A stretch of 64,000 bases of DNA from an uncultured Blautia sp. (GTDB taxonomy: Bacteria; Bacillota; Clostridia; Lachnospirales; Lachnospiraceae), in the NCBI GenBank assembly GCA_900547685.1, contig URHS01000002.1, positions 25,694 to 89,693 on the forward strand, in the 5' to 3' direction. Shown here piece after piece: positions 24,327 to 32,841 of this stretch. A model generated the notes under the pieces. It worked only from the letters and a program-made list of their open reading frames with translations, was not told the DNA's origin and made no database searches. Numbering within the stretch: the stretch's first letter is position 1; each line of letters starts with the position of its first letter. A program made the position numbers and the translations under genes.

Positions 24327-26426
24327 ATGAATAGAAACAAAAAAAATTTACATAAAGTGGCGGCCAATGTTCTGGGTATTACCCTTGCTTCTGCACTGGT
24401 AACAGGAGCAATAACAGAGACTGCGGCTCCAATTCCTGTATTTGCCGGACAACAAGAGATACAGACACAGGGGAAAATTATTTATATAAATGGAAATATT
24501 CAGGCAGGTGAGAATGCTGACGGTACCAGTCAGGCACAGGCAGTGGATTCTTTTGAAGCGGCATTTCGTTTGGCAGGGGGCCAAGGCACTATTGTGGTAT
24601 GTGGCACCGTTAATGTCAGTACAGAAAAAAGATTGCATATTCCGGCAGGAATTAAGATAAAAAGAGATGACGGATTTACCGGAGCTTTGGTGAAAGTTAC
24701 AGGAAAAGGAAAGCTTACAGTAACAGGCAGCGGAATTACAGCACAGGATGTAGATGTTTCGGCAGCTGAAAACGGAAAAGGAGCATTTGTTGAAGCAAAA
24801 GTTCCACAGGTAGTGATGCCGAAACAGATTACGCTGAATAACCTGGCAGAATGGAATACCTGCAGTTTTCCTCTTTTAGGATTTAGCGGAGAGGGATCTT
24901 TTGCATGGGGAACACAGATACCGCCATCGTCTTACGAAACGGAGATGAAGGTGGTTTTCACACCAAAAGATACAGAAAATTATGATTATTCGTTGGTTTC
25001 AGGTTGGGACAGCCAGAATAAAACTGTAACCAGAAGTATAAAAGTTTTTATCAAAGCGTTAAAACCTCAGGAAGAAAGTCCATCAAAACCCATGGCAGAT
25101 GTAAAAATCCCATCTGAATTGAAATTTGCTACAAAAGAAGAATTTAAAAATATGGATTTTGCAAATGTTGGATTTACGGGAAAAGGAACTTTTGCATGGG
25201 AGGCGCAGACAGAACTGTCTTCTTATGAAACAAAGATGAATGTAGTGTTTACTCCTTTTGATGAAGAAGAGTACGATTATACGCAGCTTGCCGGATGGAA
25301 TGCAGAAAGTCAGAAGATTGTTCGGGAAGTGAAAGTGTTTATTGAGGAATTAAAGGAAAATGCTGCAGAACCTGAGACACCGCAGCCGGAAGTACCCGAT
25401 GCAGAAACACCGGAGGCAACACCTCCGACAGAACCGGAAGTTCCGGAAGACTCTCAAACACCGGAAACAATTCCCCCGGTGGAGCCGGAAACAGAAATTC
25501 CGGAAAATCCTGAGACAATGCAGCCGATAATGCCTGAACCTGAGATACCGCAGCCGGAAGTGCCTGCAGAACCGGAAACACCGGAAAGCGATGGGGTTCA
25601 GATTGAATATGTAAATCCTGACGAAGTTGTGGAGACTGAACCGGAAACACAGCCGGAAGTTACCTATGAGGCAGAAGAAGGCCAAAATGGAGAAATTGCA
25701 CAGGAAGTTCCTGAAGCGCTTCCGGTAGGAAGTCTGATTGATGAAACCGGTGTACAGGTATCCGGTGATTTTATTCCGTATTATGTAGATTTGCAGGTTA
25801 CTTACAATGAAGCGGTGAATGAATTGCCGGATGCAGGAATTGGAGAAATTCTTTCCGCTTATGAGCTGAAACTCTGGGATTTAAAAGAGGATAAAGAGTA
25901 TAAAGTTCCGGAGGGAAAGAAGGTAAAGGTTATGATTCCTTTGCCGGAAAATGCAAATTGCTTTTCCGATTTGTCCATAGCACATTATCTGGGAAATAAT
26001 CAGTATGAATATTTTGTGTTTTCTAAAGACGGAAAGACGGGTAATATGACTATAGAGGAAAAGGACGGAGGAGAATATCTGACTTTTGAAACTGCTTCCT
26101 TTAGTCCGTTTAATGTAGGTGGACATCAAATTGTAGGTCCGGGTGTAAACAGTGGTAATCATACACCTTCAACAGGAACCTCAAAGCCGACCACTCAGAC
26201 GAAACCCAATACTTCTACACAGAATACTACACAAAGTACGGTAAAACCTAGTAAAAACCAGACACAGAAGAAACCTGTACAGAATAATATAACATCTGTT
26301 ATTCAGATAGTTAAAACAGGTGATGAAGCTAAAACTATAACATACATTGTTGTTGGTTTAGGTGCTTTCTTTGTTGCAGGATTGGCAGCCTTTTTTGGAA
26401 AAAAGAAAAATAGAAAAGAGTTATGA
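24327..26426 (+). CDS. Secreted surface protein with paired modules and C-terminal anchor
   Basis: This 699-residue protein has a long signal peptide (1-40, ending PVFAG). A beta-rich segment follows (about 48-155; Gly-rich, resembling pectate-lyase-like repeats). Two homologous modules of about 80 residues lie at 165-245 and 262-342; each has GF(S/T)GxGxFAW, SSYET, VVFTP and a closing KVFI. Residues 348-445 are a Pro/Glu-rich spacer, then a folded domain (about 460-610) and a Thr/Asn-rich linker. The C-terminus is VKTGDEAK, a hydrophobic helix and KKKNRKEL. That is the layout of a sortase substrate with a non-canonical KTGD signal. The function is unknown, possibly adhesion. Confidence 0.75.
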   Translation: MNRNKKNLHKVAANVLGITLASALVTGAITETAAPIPVFAGQQEIQTQGKIIYINGNIQAGENADGTSQAQAVDSFEAAFRLAGGQGTIVVCGTVNVSTEKRLHIPAGIKIKRDDGFTGALVKVTGKGKLTVTGSGITAQDVDVSAAENGKGAFVEAKVPQVVMPKQITLNNLAEWNTCSFPLLGFSGEGSFAWGTQIPPSSYETEMKVVFTPKDTENYDYSLVSGWDSQNKTVTRSIKVFIKALKPQEESPSKPMADVKIPSELKFATKEEFKNMDFANVGFTGKGTFAWEAQTELSSYETKMNVVFTPFDEEEYDYTQLAGWNAESQKIVREVKVFIEELKENAAEPETPQPEVPDAETPEATPPTEPEVPEDSQTPETIPPVEPETEIPENPETMQPIMPEPEIPQPEVPAEPETPESDGVQIEYVNPDEVVETEPETQPEVTYEAEEGQNGEIAQEVPEALPVGSLIDETGVQVSGDFIPYYVDLQVTYNEAVNELPDAGIGEILSAYELKLWDLKEDKEYKVPEGKKVKVMIPLPENANCFSDLSIAHYLGNNQYEYFVFSKDGKTGNMTIEEKDGGEYLTFETASFSPFNVGGHQIVGPGVNSGNHTPSTGTSKPTTQTKPNTSTQNTTQSTVKPSKNQTQKKPVQNNITSVIQIVKTGDEAKTITYIVVGLGAFFVAGLAAFFGKKKNRKEL

Positions 26427-26432
26427 TTTATT

Positions 26433-26469
26433 AATCCCTCCCATATATTGATATATAGGAGGGATTTTT
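26433..26469 (+). terminator. Terminator whose 3' arm contains the next ribosome-binding site
   Basis: AATCCCTCC (26433-26441) pairs with GGAGGGATT (26458-26466) and is followed by T. The same 3' arm holds AGGAGG (26457-26462), nine bases before the ATG at 26472. Confidence 0.75.
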
Positions 26470-26471
26470 CT

Positions 26472-26846
26472 ATGGAAGAAAGAACTTTAAAAAATGAAAA
26501 ACCAATGCTGATGATAAAAGCACTTCTGCTTGCTTATGCAGCTACCGGAATTTCTTTGCTTATTCTGGCATTTTTGCTGTATAAGATGGGATTTGGTGAG
26601 AGTCAGATAAACATAGGAATTATGGTTACATACGTTGTATCCTGTCTTTTTGGTGGATTTTATATGGGTAAAAAGATAAAAGTCAGACGATTTGCATGGG
26701 GAATGGGAGTGGGTACAGGGTACGCGCTTCTTCTCATGGCAGTTACCTTTTTAACAGAACATCAGGTGAGCGGAGATTTTAAGGAAATGTTGATGATGTT
26801 TTTTTTGTGCTTTTTTGGTGGGGCATTAGGAGGGATTTTATCTTAG
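26472..26846 (+). CDS. Small membrane protein, TIGR04086-like
   Basis: This 124-residue protein has four hydrophobic helices, a Gly-rich turn (SCLFGGFYMGKKIKVRRFAWG) near the middle and a C-terminal FFGGALGGILS. It resembles the clostridial TIGR04086 membrane family. The ATG at 26472 is chosen because AGGAGG lies nine bases upstream; the longer frame from a TTG at 26448 would run through that site. It lies directly before the SCIFF peptide gene. Function unknown. Confidence 0.68.
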   Translation: MEERTLKNEKPMLMIKALLLAYAATGISLLILAFLLYKMGFGESQINIGIMVTYVVSCLFGGFYMGKKIKVRRFAWGMGVGTGYALLLMAVTFLTEHQVSGDFKEMLMMFFLCFFGGALGGILS

Positions 26847-26865
26847 CATACAGAACAATTTCTAC

Positions 26866-26894
26866 TTGCTAGGCAGTTGCAGCTATGCTATAAT
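26866..26894 (+). promoter_or_regulatory. Promoter of the SCIFF peptide gene
   Basis: A -35 TTGCTA (26866-26871) and a -10 TATAAT (26889-26894) with an upstream TG are spaced 17 bp. The leader to the ATG at 26943 is about 40 bases. Confidence 0.75.
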
Positions 26895-26942
26895 ACCGCT
26901 AGATGTTATATCTTAAATTATCATATATGGGAGGATTATGTT

Positions 26943-27083
26943 ATGGAACATATCAAGACATTAAATACAAAAAGCTTACAGAATACAGTGAAAAAAGGTG
27001 GATGTGGTGAATGTCAGACATCTTGCCAGTCTGCATGTAAGACATCTTGCACAGTAGGAAACCAGAGCTGCGAACACAAATAA
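26943..27083 (+). CDS. scfA: SCIFF ranthipeptide precursor
   Basis: This 46-residue peptide belongs to SCIFF, six cysteines in forty-five residues, the near-universal clostridial RiPP precursor. The leader half MEHIKTLNTKSLQNTVKKGG is family-typical. The core holds Cys21, 24, 28, 32, 36 and 43. In the Clostridium thermocellum homologue CteA a thioether joins Cys32 and Thr37, as I recall that work; this peptide has Cys32 and Thr37 at the same numbers. The start is set by GGGAGG about nine bases upstream. The maturase gene follows 260 bases later. The mature product is unknown, and a signalling role has been proposed for related peptides. Confidence 0.95.
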   Translation: MEHIKTLNTKSLQNTVKKGGCGECQTSCQSACKTSCTVGNQSCEHK

Positions 27084-27122
27084 AATAACACAGTGCGTTT
27101 TTTTCTGGGCACATGGCTGAAC

Positions 27123-27188
27123 AGCAGCGGTGTAAAAGCCGCTGCTTAATTATTGCATAGGAGACTACGTCTCCTATGCAATAATTAA
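27123..27188 (+). repeat. Tandem hairpins between scfA and its maturase gene
   Basis: The first stem is AGCAGCGG (27123-27130) with 27139-27146. The second is a perfect 20-bp inverted repeat (27146-27165 with 27169-27188) with a 3-nt loop. Neither is followed by a T run. The density of structure is unlike the other gaps in this window and may reflect an inserted mobile repeat. Confidence 0.75.
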
Positions 27189-27253
27189 CGCTCCGCGAGG
27201 ATCGCACTGCGGCAGAAAGGAATTATGTTGCAGGAGCAACCAGCCGCAGGCGG

Positions 27254-27281
27254 AGAATTCTGCAAGGCAGAATTCTTTTTT
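27254..27281 (+). terminator. Strong terminator upstream of the SCIFF maturase gene
   Basis: AGAATTCTGC (27254-27263) pairs perfectly with 27267-27276 across a 3-nt loop and is followed by six T (27276-27281). It lies 62 bases before the maturase start, so it should separate abundant peptide mRNA from lower maturase expression. Confidence 0.85.
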
Positions 27282-27343
27282 GCATAGAAAAGTGTGTTAT
27301 AGGGAACTGCGCTGGGTAGATAGAAACGGAAAGGAGAAATACG

Positions 27344-28705
27344 GTGATACATCGTTATAAAAATAATGGCTATAACATTGTGCTGGACGTAAACAGTGGT
27401 TCCGTACATGTAGTAGATGAATTGGTTTATGATGTAATCGGACTTCTGGATGAAGGACAGGAAGAGGCTGCTGTCTATGAGAAGTTAAAAGATACATATA
27501 AAAGAGAAGATGTTCAGACAGCATTAAAGGAAATACAGGAATTAAAAGATGCGGAAATGTTGTTTACTGAGGATATTTACCGAAATGCCATTGAGCATTT
27601 CAAAGAAAGAGAAACTGTAGTAAAGGCATTGTGTCTGCATATTGCCCACGATTGTAATCTGGCATGCAGATATTGTTTTGCAGAAGAGGGAGAATATCAC
27701 GGAAGACGAGCTTTGATGTCTTATGAAGTAGGAAAACAGGCTCTGGACTTTTTAATTGCAAATTCCGGCAACAGAAAAAATTTAGAAGTTGATTTCTTCG
27801 GCGGAGAGCCTTTGATGAACTGGCAGGTTATTAAAGACTTAGTTGCTTACGGTAGAGAGCAGGAAAAAATTCATAATAAAAATTTCCGTTTTACTTTAAC
27901 TACAAATGGTGTGCTTTTAGATGATGAAATCATGGAATTTGCTAATAAAGAGATGGCAAATGTAGTATTGAGTATTGATGGAAGAAAAGAAGTGCATGAT
28001 TTTATGCGTCCTTTCAGAAAAGGAGCAGGAAGTTATGATTTAGTTGTTCCGAAGTTCCAGAAGTTTGCAAAGAGCAGAGGAGAAAAGAGCTACTATGCAA
28101 GAGGTACTTTTACACGTCATAATTTAGATTTTTCCGAAGATGTGCTGCATCTTGCAGATTTAGGATTTGATCAGATTTCTGTAGAACCTGTAGTGGCAGA
28201 TGAAAAAGAGGAATATGCACTGAAATGGGAAGATGTTCCGAAAATTTGCGAAGAATATGACAAGCTTGCTAAGGAAATGATACGCCGTAAAAAAGAAGGA
28301 AAAGGATTTAATTTCTTCCACTTTATGATTGATTTAACAGGCGGTCCTTGTGTATATAAACGTTTATCCGGATGTGGTTCAGGCACAGAGTATCTGGCGG
28401 TAACTCCATGGGGTGATTTATATCCGTGCCATCAGTTTGTAGGTGAGGAAAAATATCTCATGGGAAATGTATGGGATGGTGTAAAACGTACAGATTTATG
28501 TGAAGAATTTAAAAACTGCAATGTATATGCAAAAGAAAAATGTCAAAACTGCTTTGCAAAATTTTACTGCAGCGGAGGCTGTGCGGCAAACTCCTATAAT
28601 TTCCACGGCTCTATTAATGATGTGTATGAATTGGGATGTGAGCTTCAGAGAAAACGTGTAGAGTGTGCGATTATGTTAAAGGCAGCTGAGGCGGCAGAAG
28701 AATAA
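27344..28705 (+). CDS. scfB: SCIFF thioether maturase, radical SAM/SPASM
   Basis: This 453-residue enzyme installs the thioether cross-link in the SCIFF peptide. An N-terminal peptide-recognition-like domain (1-85) precedes the radical SAM core, with Cys104, Cys108 and Cys111 in CNLACRYC. FFGGEPLMNW is the SAM-binding segment. The C-terminal SPASM/twitch region carries the auxiliary-cluster cysteines (SGCGSGTEY, DLYPCHQF, CQNCFAKFYCSGGC). The start is GTG at 27344 with AAGGAG five bases upstream; no ATG fits. SecDF follows 27 bases after its stop. Confidence 0.95.
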   Translation: MIHRYKNNGYNIVLDVNSGSVHVVDELVYDVIGLLDEGQEEAAVYEKLKDTYKREDVQTALKEIQELKDAEMLFTEDIYRNAIEHFKERETVVKALCLHIAHDCNLACRYCFAEEGEYHGRRALMSYEVGKQALDFLIANSGNRKNLEVDFFGGEPLMNWQVIKDLVAYGREQEKIHNKNFRFTLTTNGVLLDDEIMEFANKEMANVVLSIDGRKEVHDFMRPFRKGAGSYDLVVPKFQKFAKSRGEKSYYARGTFTRHNLDFSEDVLHLADLGFDQISVEPVVADEKEEYALKWEDVPKICEEYDKLAKEMIRRKKEGKGFNFFHFMIDLTGGPCVYKRLSGCGSGTEYLAVTPWGDLYPCHQFVGEEKYLMGNVWDGVKRTDLCEEFKNCNVYAKEKCQNCFAKFYCSGGCAANSYNFHGSINDVYELGCELQRKRVECAIMLKAAEAAEE

Positions 28706-28732
28706 GAAAATTAAGCAAAGAAGGGAAAGAAA

Positions 28733-30970
28733 ATGAAGAAAAACAGAGGAATACTTGTACTGGTTTTAACAGCGATTATTACAGGATTTCTGATTTTTAC
28801 CTCAGCAGTAGGGTTTGGTCCTACCGGTACAGGTTCAGCAAAGAACATTAAAACAGGTCTTGATCTGTCAGGTGGTGTAAGTATCACTTATGAAGCATCA
28901 AAAGAATCACCTACAGAAGATGAGATGGCAGATACTATTTATAAACTGCAAAAACGTGTGGAACATTACAGTTCGGAATCACAGGTTTATAAAGAAGGGG
29001 AAAATCGTATTATTGTAGAAATCCCCGGAGCAAAAGATGCAAATAAAATTTTAGAAGAACTGGGAAAACCGGGTTCTCTGTATTTTATTAAGCACAAAGA
29101 CTCTGCAGGAGAAGAAAATTATACATATAATGCAGAAGCAAAAGCGTATGAGCTTACAAAAACCATTGAAGAAATTGAGGCAGACGGCGGCATTGTTCTG
29201 ACAGGAACAGACATCAAGGACGCAAAAGCTGCGGTAGCACAGGATGATTTGAAAAACAACGTAAACGTAGTAAGTTTATCCTTTACAAAAGAAGGAACAG
29301 ATAAATTTGCTGTTGCTACAAAGGAAGCAGTAGAGGCAGGAAATGATACCATTGGTATTTATTATGATGGAACTTTTGTAAGTGTTCCAAGTGTAAAACA
29401 GGAAATCAAAGACGGACAGGCACAGATTGACGGTATGAAAGATGCAGCAGAAGCAGAAAATCTGGCATCTACCATCCGTATCGGCGGATTGAAGCTGGAA
29501 TTAAGTGAACTTCGTTCCAGCGTAGTTGCGGCACAGTTAGGTGAGAAGGCAATTTCTACCAGTTTAACAGCAGCGGCTATCGGACTTGCTCTGATTATCT
29601 TATTTATGATTTTTGTATATCGTATTCCTGGACTGGTATCCGGTATTGCTTTGATTATTTATGTATGTCTTGACTTGATTGCATTAAATGCTTTTGATTT
29701 GACCTTGACATTACAGGGTATTGCAGGTATTATCTTGTCAATCGGTATGGCAGTAGACGCCAACGTTATTATTTATGCTCGTATTCAGGAAGAAATTGCT
29801 GCCGGAAAGAGTGTAAGAAATGCACTTCAGAACGGATTTAAAAAGGCATTTTCTGCAATTTTTGACGGTAACATTACTACTTTAATTGCAGCTTTTGTAT
29901 TGAACTGGCTGGGTTCCGGAACAGTAAAAGGATTTGCACAGACTCTGGCACTTGGTATTGTACTGTCCATGTTCACTGCATTAGTAGTATCCAAATACCT
30001 GATGTATGCAGTATATGCAGTAGGTGTAAGAGATGAGAAACTCTACGGAAAGAGAAAAGAAAGAAAACCAATTCCTTTCCTGCAGAAAAGAAAAGTATTC
30101 TTTACAGTTTCTCTTATTCTGATTTTATGTGCTCCTGTTTCTATGTTGATTTTCAAAGGAACAACAGGAGAGTCCCTGAAATACAGTCTGGAATTTAAAG
30201 GCGGTACTTCTACAAATGTAGAATTTGCTGAAAATATGAGCATTGCAGAAATTGACGAAAAGCTTACACCTTTAGTAGAAGAAGTTACAGGTGATAAGAA
30301 TGCTCAGGCAACAAAAGTAGTAGGAAATAATCAGGTTATTATTAAAACAAGAACCTTAAATGTAGAACAGAGAGAAAAATTAGAGAATGCTTTAATTGAT
30401 AATTTTGGTGTGGAACAGGAAGATATTACATCAGAAAGTATTTCATCTACTGTCAGCAGTGAAATGCGTGCCGATGCGGTAAAAGCTGTTATTGTAGCTA
30501 CTGTACTGATGCTTTTATACATCTGGTTCAGATTTAAGGATATTCGTTTTGCAAGCAGTGCGGTTATTGCTTTGCTTCATGACGTATTAGTAGTTCTTGC
30601 ATTCTATGCAGTTGCAAGAGTTTCTGTAGGAAATACCTTTATTGCATGTATGTTGACTATCGTAGGTTATTCTATCAATGCTACGATTGTTATTTTTGAC
30701 CGTATCAGAGAAAACCTTGCAGGTGCAGGTAAGAAATTTGATTTGGAAACACTGGTAAATGCCAGTATCACACAGACACTTACAAGAAGTATTTATACTT
30801 CCCTGACAACCTTCATTATGGTATTCCTGTTATTTATCATGGGAGTTTCTTCTATCCGTGAATTTGCGTTACCTCTTATGGTAGGTATTATATGCGGTGG
30901 ATATTCTTCTGTATGTATTACAGGCGCTCTTTGGTATGTTATGAAGAAAAAATTTAAAAAACAGCAGTAA
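28733..30970 (+). CDS. secDF: Fused protein-translocase subunit SecDF
   Basis: This 745-residue protein unites SecD and SecF, the accessory RND-type module that uses the proton gradient to pull secreted proteins through SecYEG. A first helix (8-26) is followed by the large P1 domain (to about residue 262). The SecD membrane half follows (GIAGIILSIGMAVDANVIIYARI near 325-347). After a basic linker comes the SecF half with its own periplasmic domain (GTTGESLKYSLEFKGGTSTNVEF) and membrane helices (GYSINATIVIFDRIREN). Fusion is common in Firmicutes. The RBS is AAGGGAAAG. The terminator follows directly. Confidence 0.95.
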   Translation: MKKNRGILVLVLTAIITGFLIFTSAVGFGPTGTGSAKNIKTGLDLSGGVSITYEASKESPTEDEMADTIYKLQKRVEHYSSESQVYKEGENRIIVEIPGAKDANKILEELGKPGSLYFIKHKDSAGEENYTYNAEAKAYELTKTIEEIEADGGIVLTGTDIKDAKAAVAQDDLKNNVNVVSLSFTKEGTDKFAVATKEAVEAGNDTIGIYYDGTFVSVPSVKQEIKDGQAQIDGMKDAAEAENLASTIRIGGLKLELSELRSSVVAAQLGEKAISTSLTAAAIGLALIILFMIFVYRIPGLVSGIALIIYVCLDLIALNAFDLTLTLQGIAGIILSIGMAVDANVIIYARIQEEIAAGKSVRNALQNGFKKAFSAIFDGNITTLIAAFVLNWLGSGTVKGFAQTLALGIVLSMFTALVVSKYLMYAVYAVGVRDEKLYGKRKERKPIPFLQKRKVFFTVSLILILCAPVSMLIFKGTTGESLKYSLEFKGGTSTNVEFAENMSIAEIDEKLTPLVEEVTGDKNAQATKVVGNNQVIIKTRTLNVEQREKLENALIDNFGVEQEDITSESISSTVSSEMRADAVKAVIVATVLMLLYIWFRFKDIRFASSAVIALLHDVLVVLAFYAVARVSVGNTFIACMLTIVGYSINATIVIFDRIRENLAGAGKKFDLETLVNASITQTLTRSIYTSLTTFIMVFLLFIMGVSSIREFALPLMVGIICGGYSSVCITGALWYVMKKKFKKQQ

Positions 30971-30977
30971 GAAATCA

Positions 30978-31012
30978 AAAAGAGGTTGTTGCTTGATGCG
31001 ACAGCCTCTTTT
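30978..31012 (+). terminator. Terminator after secDF
   Basis: An A-flanked 15-bp stem (30978-30992 with 30998-31012) with a TTGAT loop ends in four T. It contains TGTTGCTT at 30987-30994, a motif shared with other terminators here. recJ starts only 20 bases later, so some readthrough is probable. Confidence 0.75.
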
Positions 31013-31032
31013 AGGATTATAAGGAGATGAAG

Positions 31033-32748
31033 ATGGAAAAATGGGTAGTTGCTGCCAAAAAGGCAGATTTTCAGGGGATCAGCAATCGTTTTGGAGTAGA
31101 CCCTGTGATTGCCAGACTGATTAGAAATCGAGAACATATTACAGATGAAGAAATTGATACATATCTTCACGGGAAAATCAGAAATTTACATTCATGGAAA
31201 GAGTTAAAAGGCATTGAAGAATTATTAAATATTTTAATTCAAAAAATACAGCAGAACAAAAAAATCAGAATTATCGGAGATTATGATATTGATGGTGTAT
31301 GTTCAACTTACATTCTTCTTCAAGGGTTAAAAAAAGCCAATGCTATGGTGGATGTAGATATACCGGATAGAATGAAAGATGGATATGGAATCAGTAAGGA
31401 ATTGATTGAACGGGCTTATGAAAAAGAAATTGACACCATTATTACTTGTGACAATGGCATTAGCGCTATAGAACAGATTGCCTTTGCAAAAGAGAAAAAT
31501 ATGACAGTTCTGGTGACAGACCATCATGAAATTCCTTATGAAGAGAATGCAGACGGAAGTGTTAAAAGGTTTCTTCCGAATGCAGATGCCATTGTAAATC
31601 CTAAGCAGGAAGGTTGTCCTTATCCATTTAAAGAGATTTGCGGAGCAATGGTTGCATTTAAGGTAGTATGGGGGCTGTTTGAAAAGCTTTGTATCCCTTT
31701 TTCCGAAATTGAGGAACTGATTCCTTTTGCTGCCATTGCCACGGTAGGAGATGTAATGGATCTGGTAGATGAAAACCGGATTTTAGTAAAAGAAGGATTA
31801 AGGCGTATTCAGAATACAAACAATGAAGGTTTAAAAGCCCTTATTCGTGTCAATAATCTGGAGAACAGGGAAATTACAGCATACCATATTGGATTTGTGC
31901 TGGGACCATGTATTAATGCCAGCGGAAGATTGAGTACAGCGAAGAGGGCTTTGGAATTGTTACTCTCAAAAGATATAAAAGAAGCATCTGTTCTGGCAGA
32001 GGATTTAAAAGAATTGAATGACAGCCGTAAGGATATGACAGTAAAAGGTGTGGAACAGGCAGTAGAAATCATTGAGCATACAGAGATGAAAGATGACAGA
32101 GTATTGGTAATTTACCTTCCGGATTGTCATGAAAGTCTGGCGGGAATTATTGCCGGACGTATTCGGGAAAGATATACCAAGCCTGTATTTGTACTTACAA
32201 AAGGAGAAGAAGGCGTAAAAGGCTCAGGGCGTTCCATTGAAACATATCATATGTTTCAGGAGATGGTAAAATGCAGGGATCTTCTTATAAAATTCGGTGG
32301 TCATCCCATGGCAGCAGGGCTTTCTATGGAGGAAGAAAATATCGAAAAATTCAGAAAAAGGTTAAATGAGAACTGTACACTAACAGCAGAAGATATGATG
32401 GAAAAAGTGGTGATTGATGTTCCAATGCCAATGTCTTATGTTACAATTCCTCTTATTCGTCAGCTGGGACAGTTGGAACCCTTTGGAAAAGGAAATACAA
32501 AGCCGATTTTTGCACAGAAGGACATTCGGTTTTTAAATTACAAAGTTTTTGGAAAAAACAGAAATGTAGTGAAAATGAAAGCACAGGATGAATTTGGATT
32601 TACGGTGGAATGTGTCTGGTTTGGAGACGGAGATGAGATATTGGAACGTTTAAAAGAGAAAGAATTGTGGGATGTAATTTATTATCCGTCTATTAATTCC
32701 TTTCAGGGCAGAGAGAGTATTGAAATGATTATTCAAAATATTCGATGA
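31033..32748 (+). CDS. recJ: Single-stranded-DNA-specific exonuclease RecJ
   Basis: This 571-residue 5'-3' exonuclease works in recombination and mismatch or base-excision repair. The DHH-family motifs are intact: DYDIDG (83-88), CDNG near 139 and TDHHE (162-166). The DHHA1 domain has GGHPMAAGL near residue 425, and an OB fold closes the chain. The ATG at 31033 is preferred over 31027 because AAGGAG directly abuts the first ATG. At 571 residues it matches the E. coli RecJ size and lacks the extra C-terminal domain of Bacillus RecJ. Confidence 0.92.
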   Translation: MEKWVVAAKKADFQGISNRFGVDPVIARLIRNREHITDEEIDTYLHGKIRNLHSWKELKGIEELLNILIQKIQQNKKIRIIGDYDIDGVCSTYILLQGLKKANAMVDVDIPDRMKDGYGISKELIERAYEKEIDTIITCDNGISAIEQIAFAKEKNMTVLVTDHHEIPYEENADGSVKRFLPNADAIVNPKQEGCPYPFKEICGAMVAFKVVWGLFEKLCIPFSEIEELIPFAAIATVGDVMDLVDENRILVKEGLRRIQNTNNEGLKALIRVNNLENREITAYHIGFVLGPCINASGRLSTAKRALELLLSKDIKEASVLAEDLKELNDSRKDMTVKGVEQAVEIIEHTEMKDDRVLVIYLPDCHESLAGIIAGRIRERYTKPVFVLTKGEEGVKGSGRSIETYHMFQEMVKCRDLLIKFGGHPMAAGLSMEEENIEKFRKRLNENCTLTAEDMMEKVVIDVPMPMSYVTIPLIRQLGQLEPFGKGNTKPIFAQKDIRFLNYKVFGKNRNVVKMKAQDEFGFTVECVWFGDGDEILERLKEKELWDVIYYPSINSFQGRESIEMIIQNIR

Positions 32749-32761
32749 GAAAAAATAAAAT

Positions 32762-32790
32762 TTGCGTCCGTAAAGAAAAGATGATATACT
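32762..32790 (+). promoter_or_regulatory. Promoter of apt-rel
   Basis: TTGCGT (32762-32767) and TATACT (32785-32790) are spaced 17 bp, about 50 bases before the apt start. Confidence 0.7.
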
Positions 32791-32841
32791 AAACCACATA
32801 AAAATCACAAAAGTGACATAATTTGATATAAAGGGCAGGGA

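Noticed and set aside
25339..25685. Proline- or arginine-rich minus-strand proteins
   Set aside because: They are shadows of the Pro/Glu-rich spacer of the surface protein on the plus strand.
26300..26426. Canonical LPXTG sorting signal
   Set aside because: There is no LPXTG; only VKTGD followed by a hydrophobic helix and basic residues, so it is listed as a non-canonical anchor.
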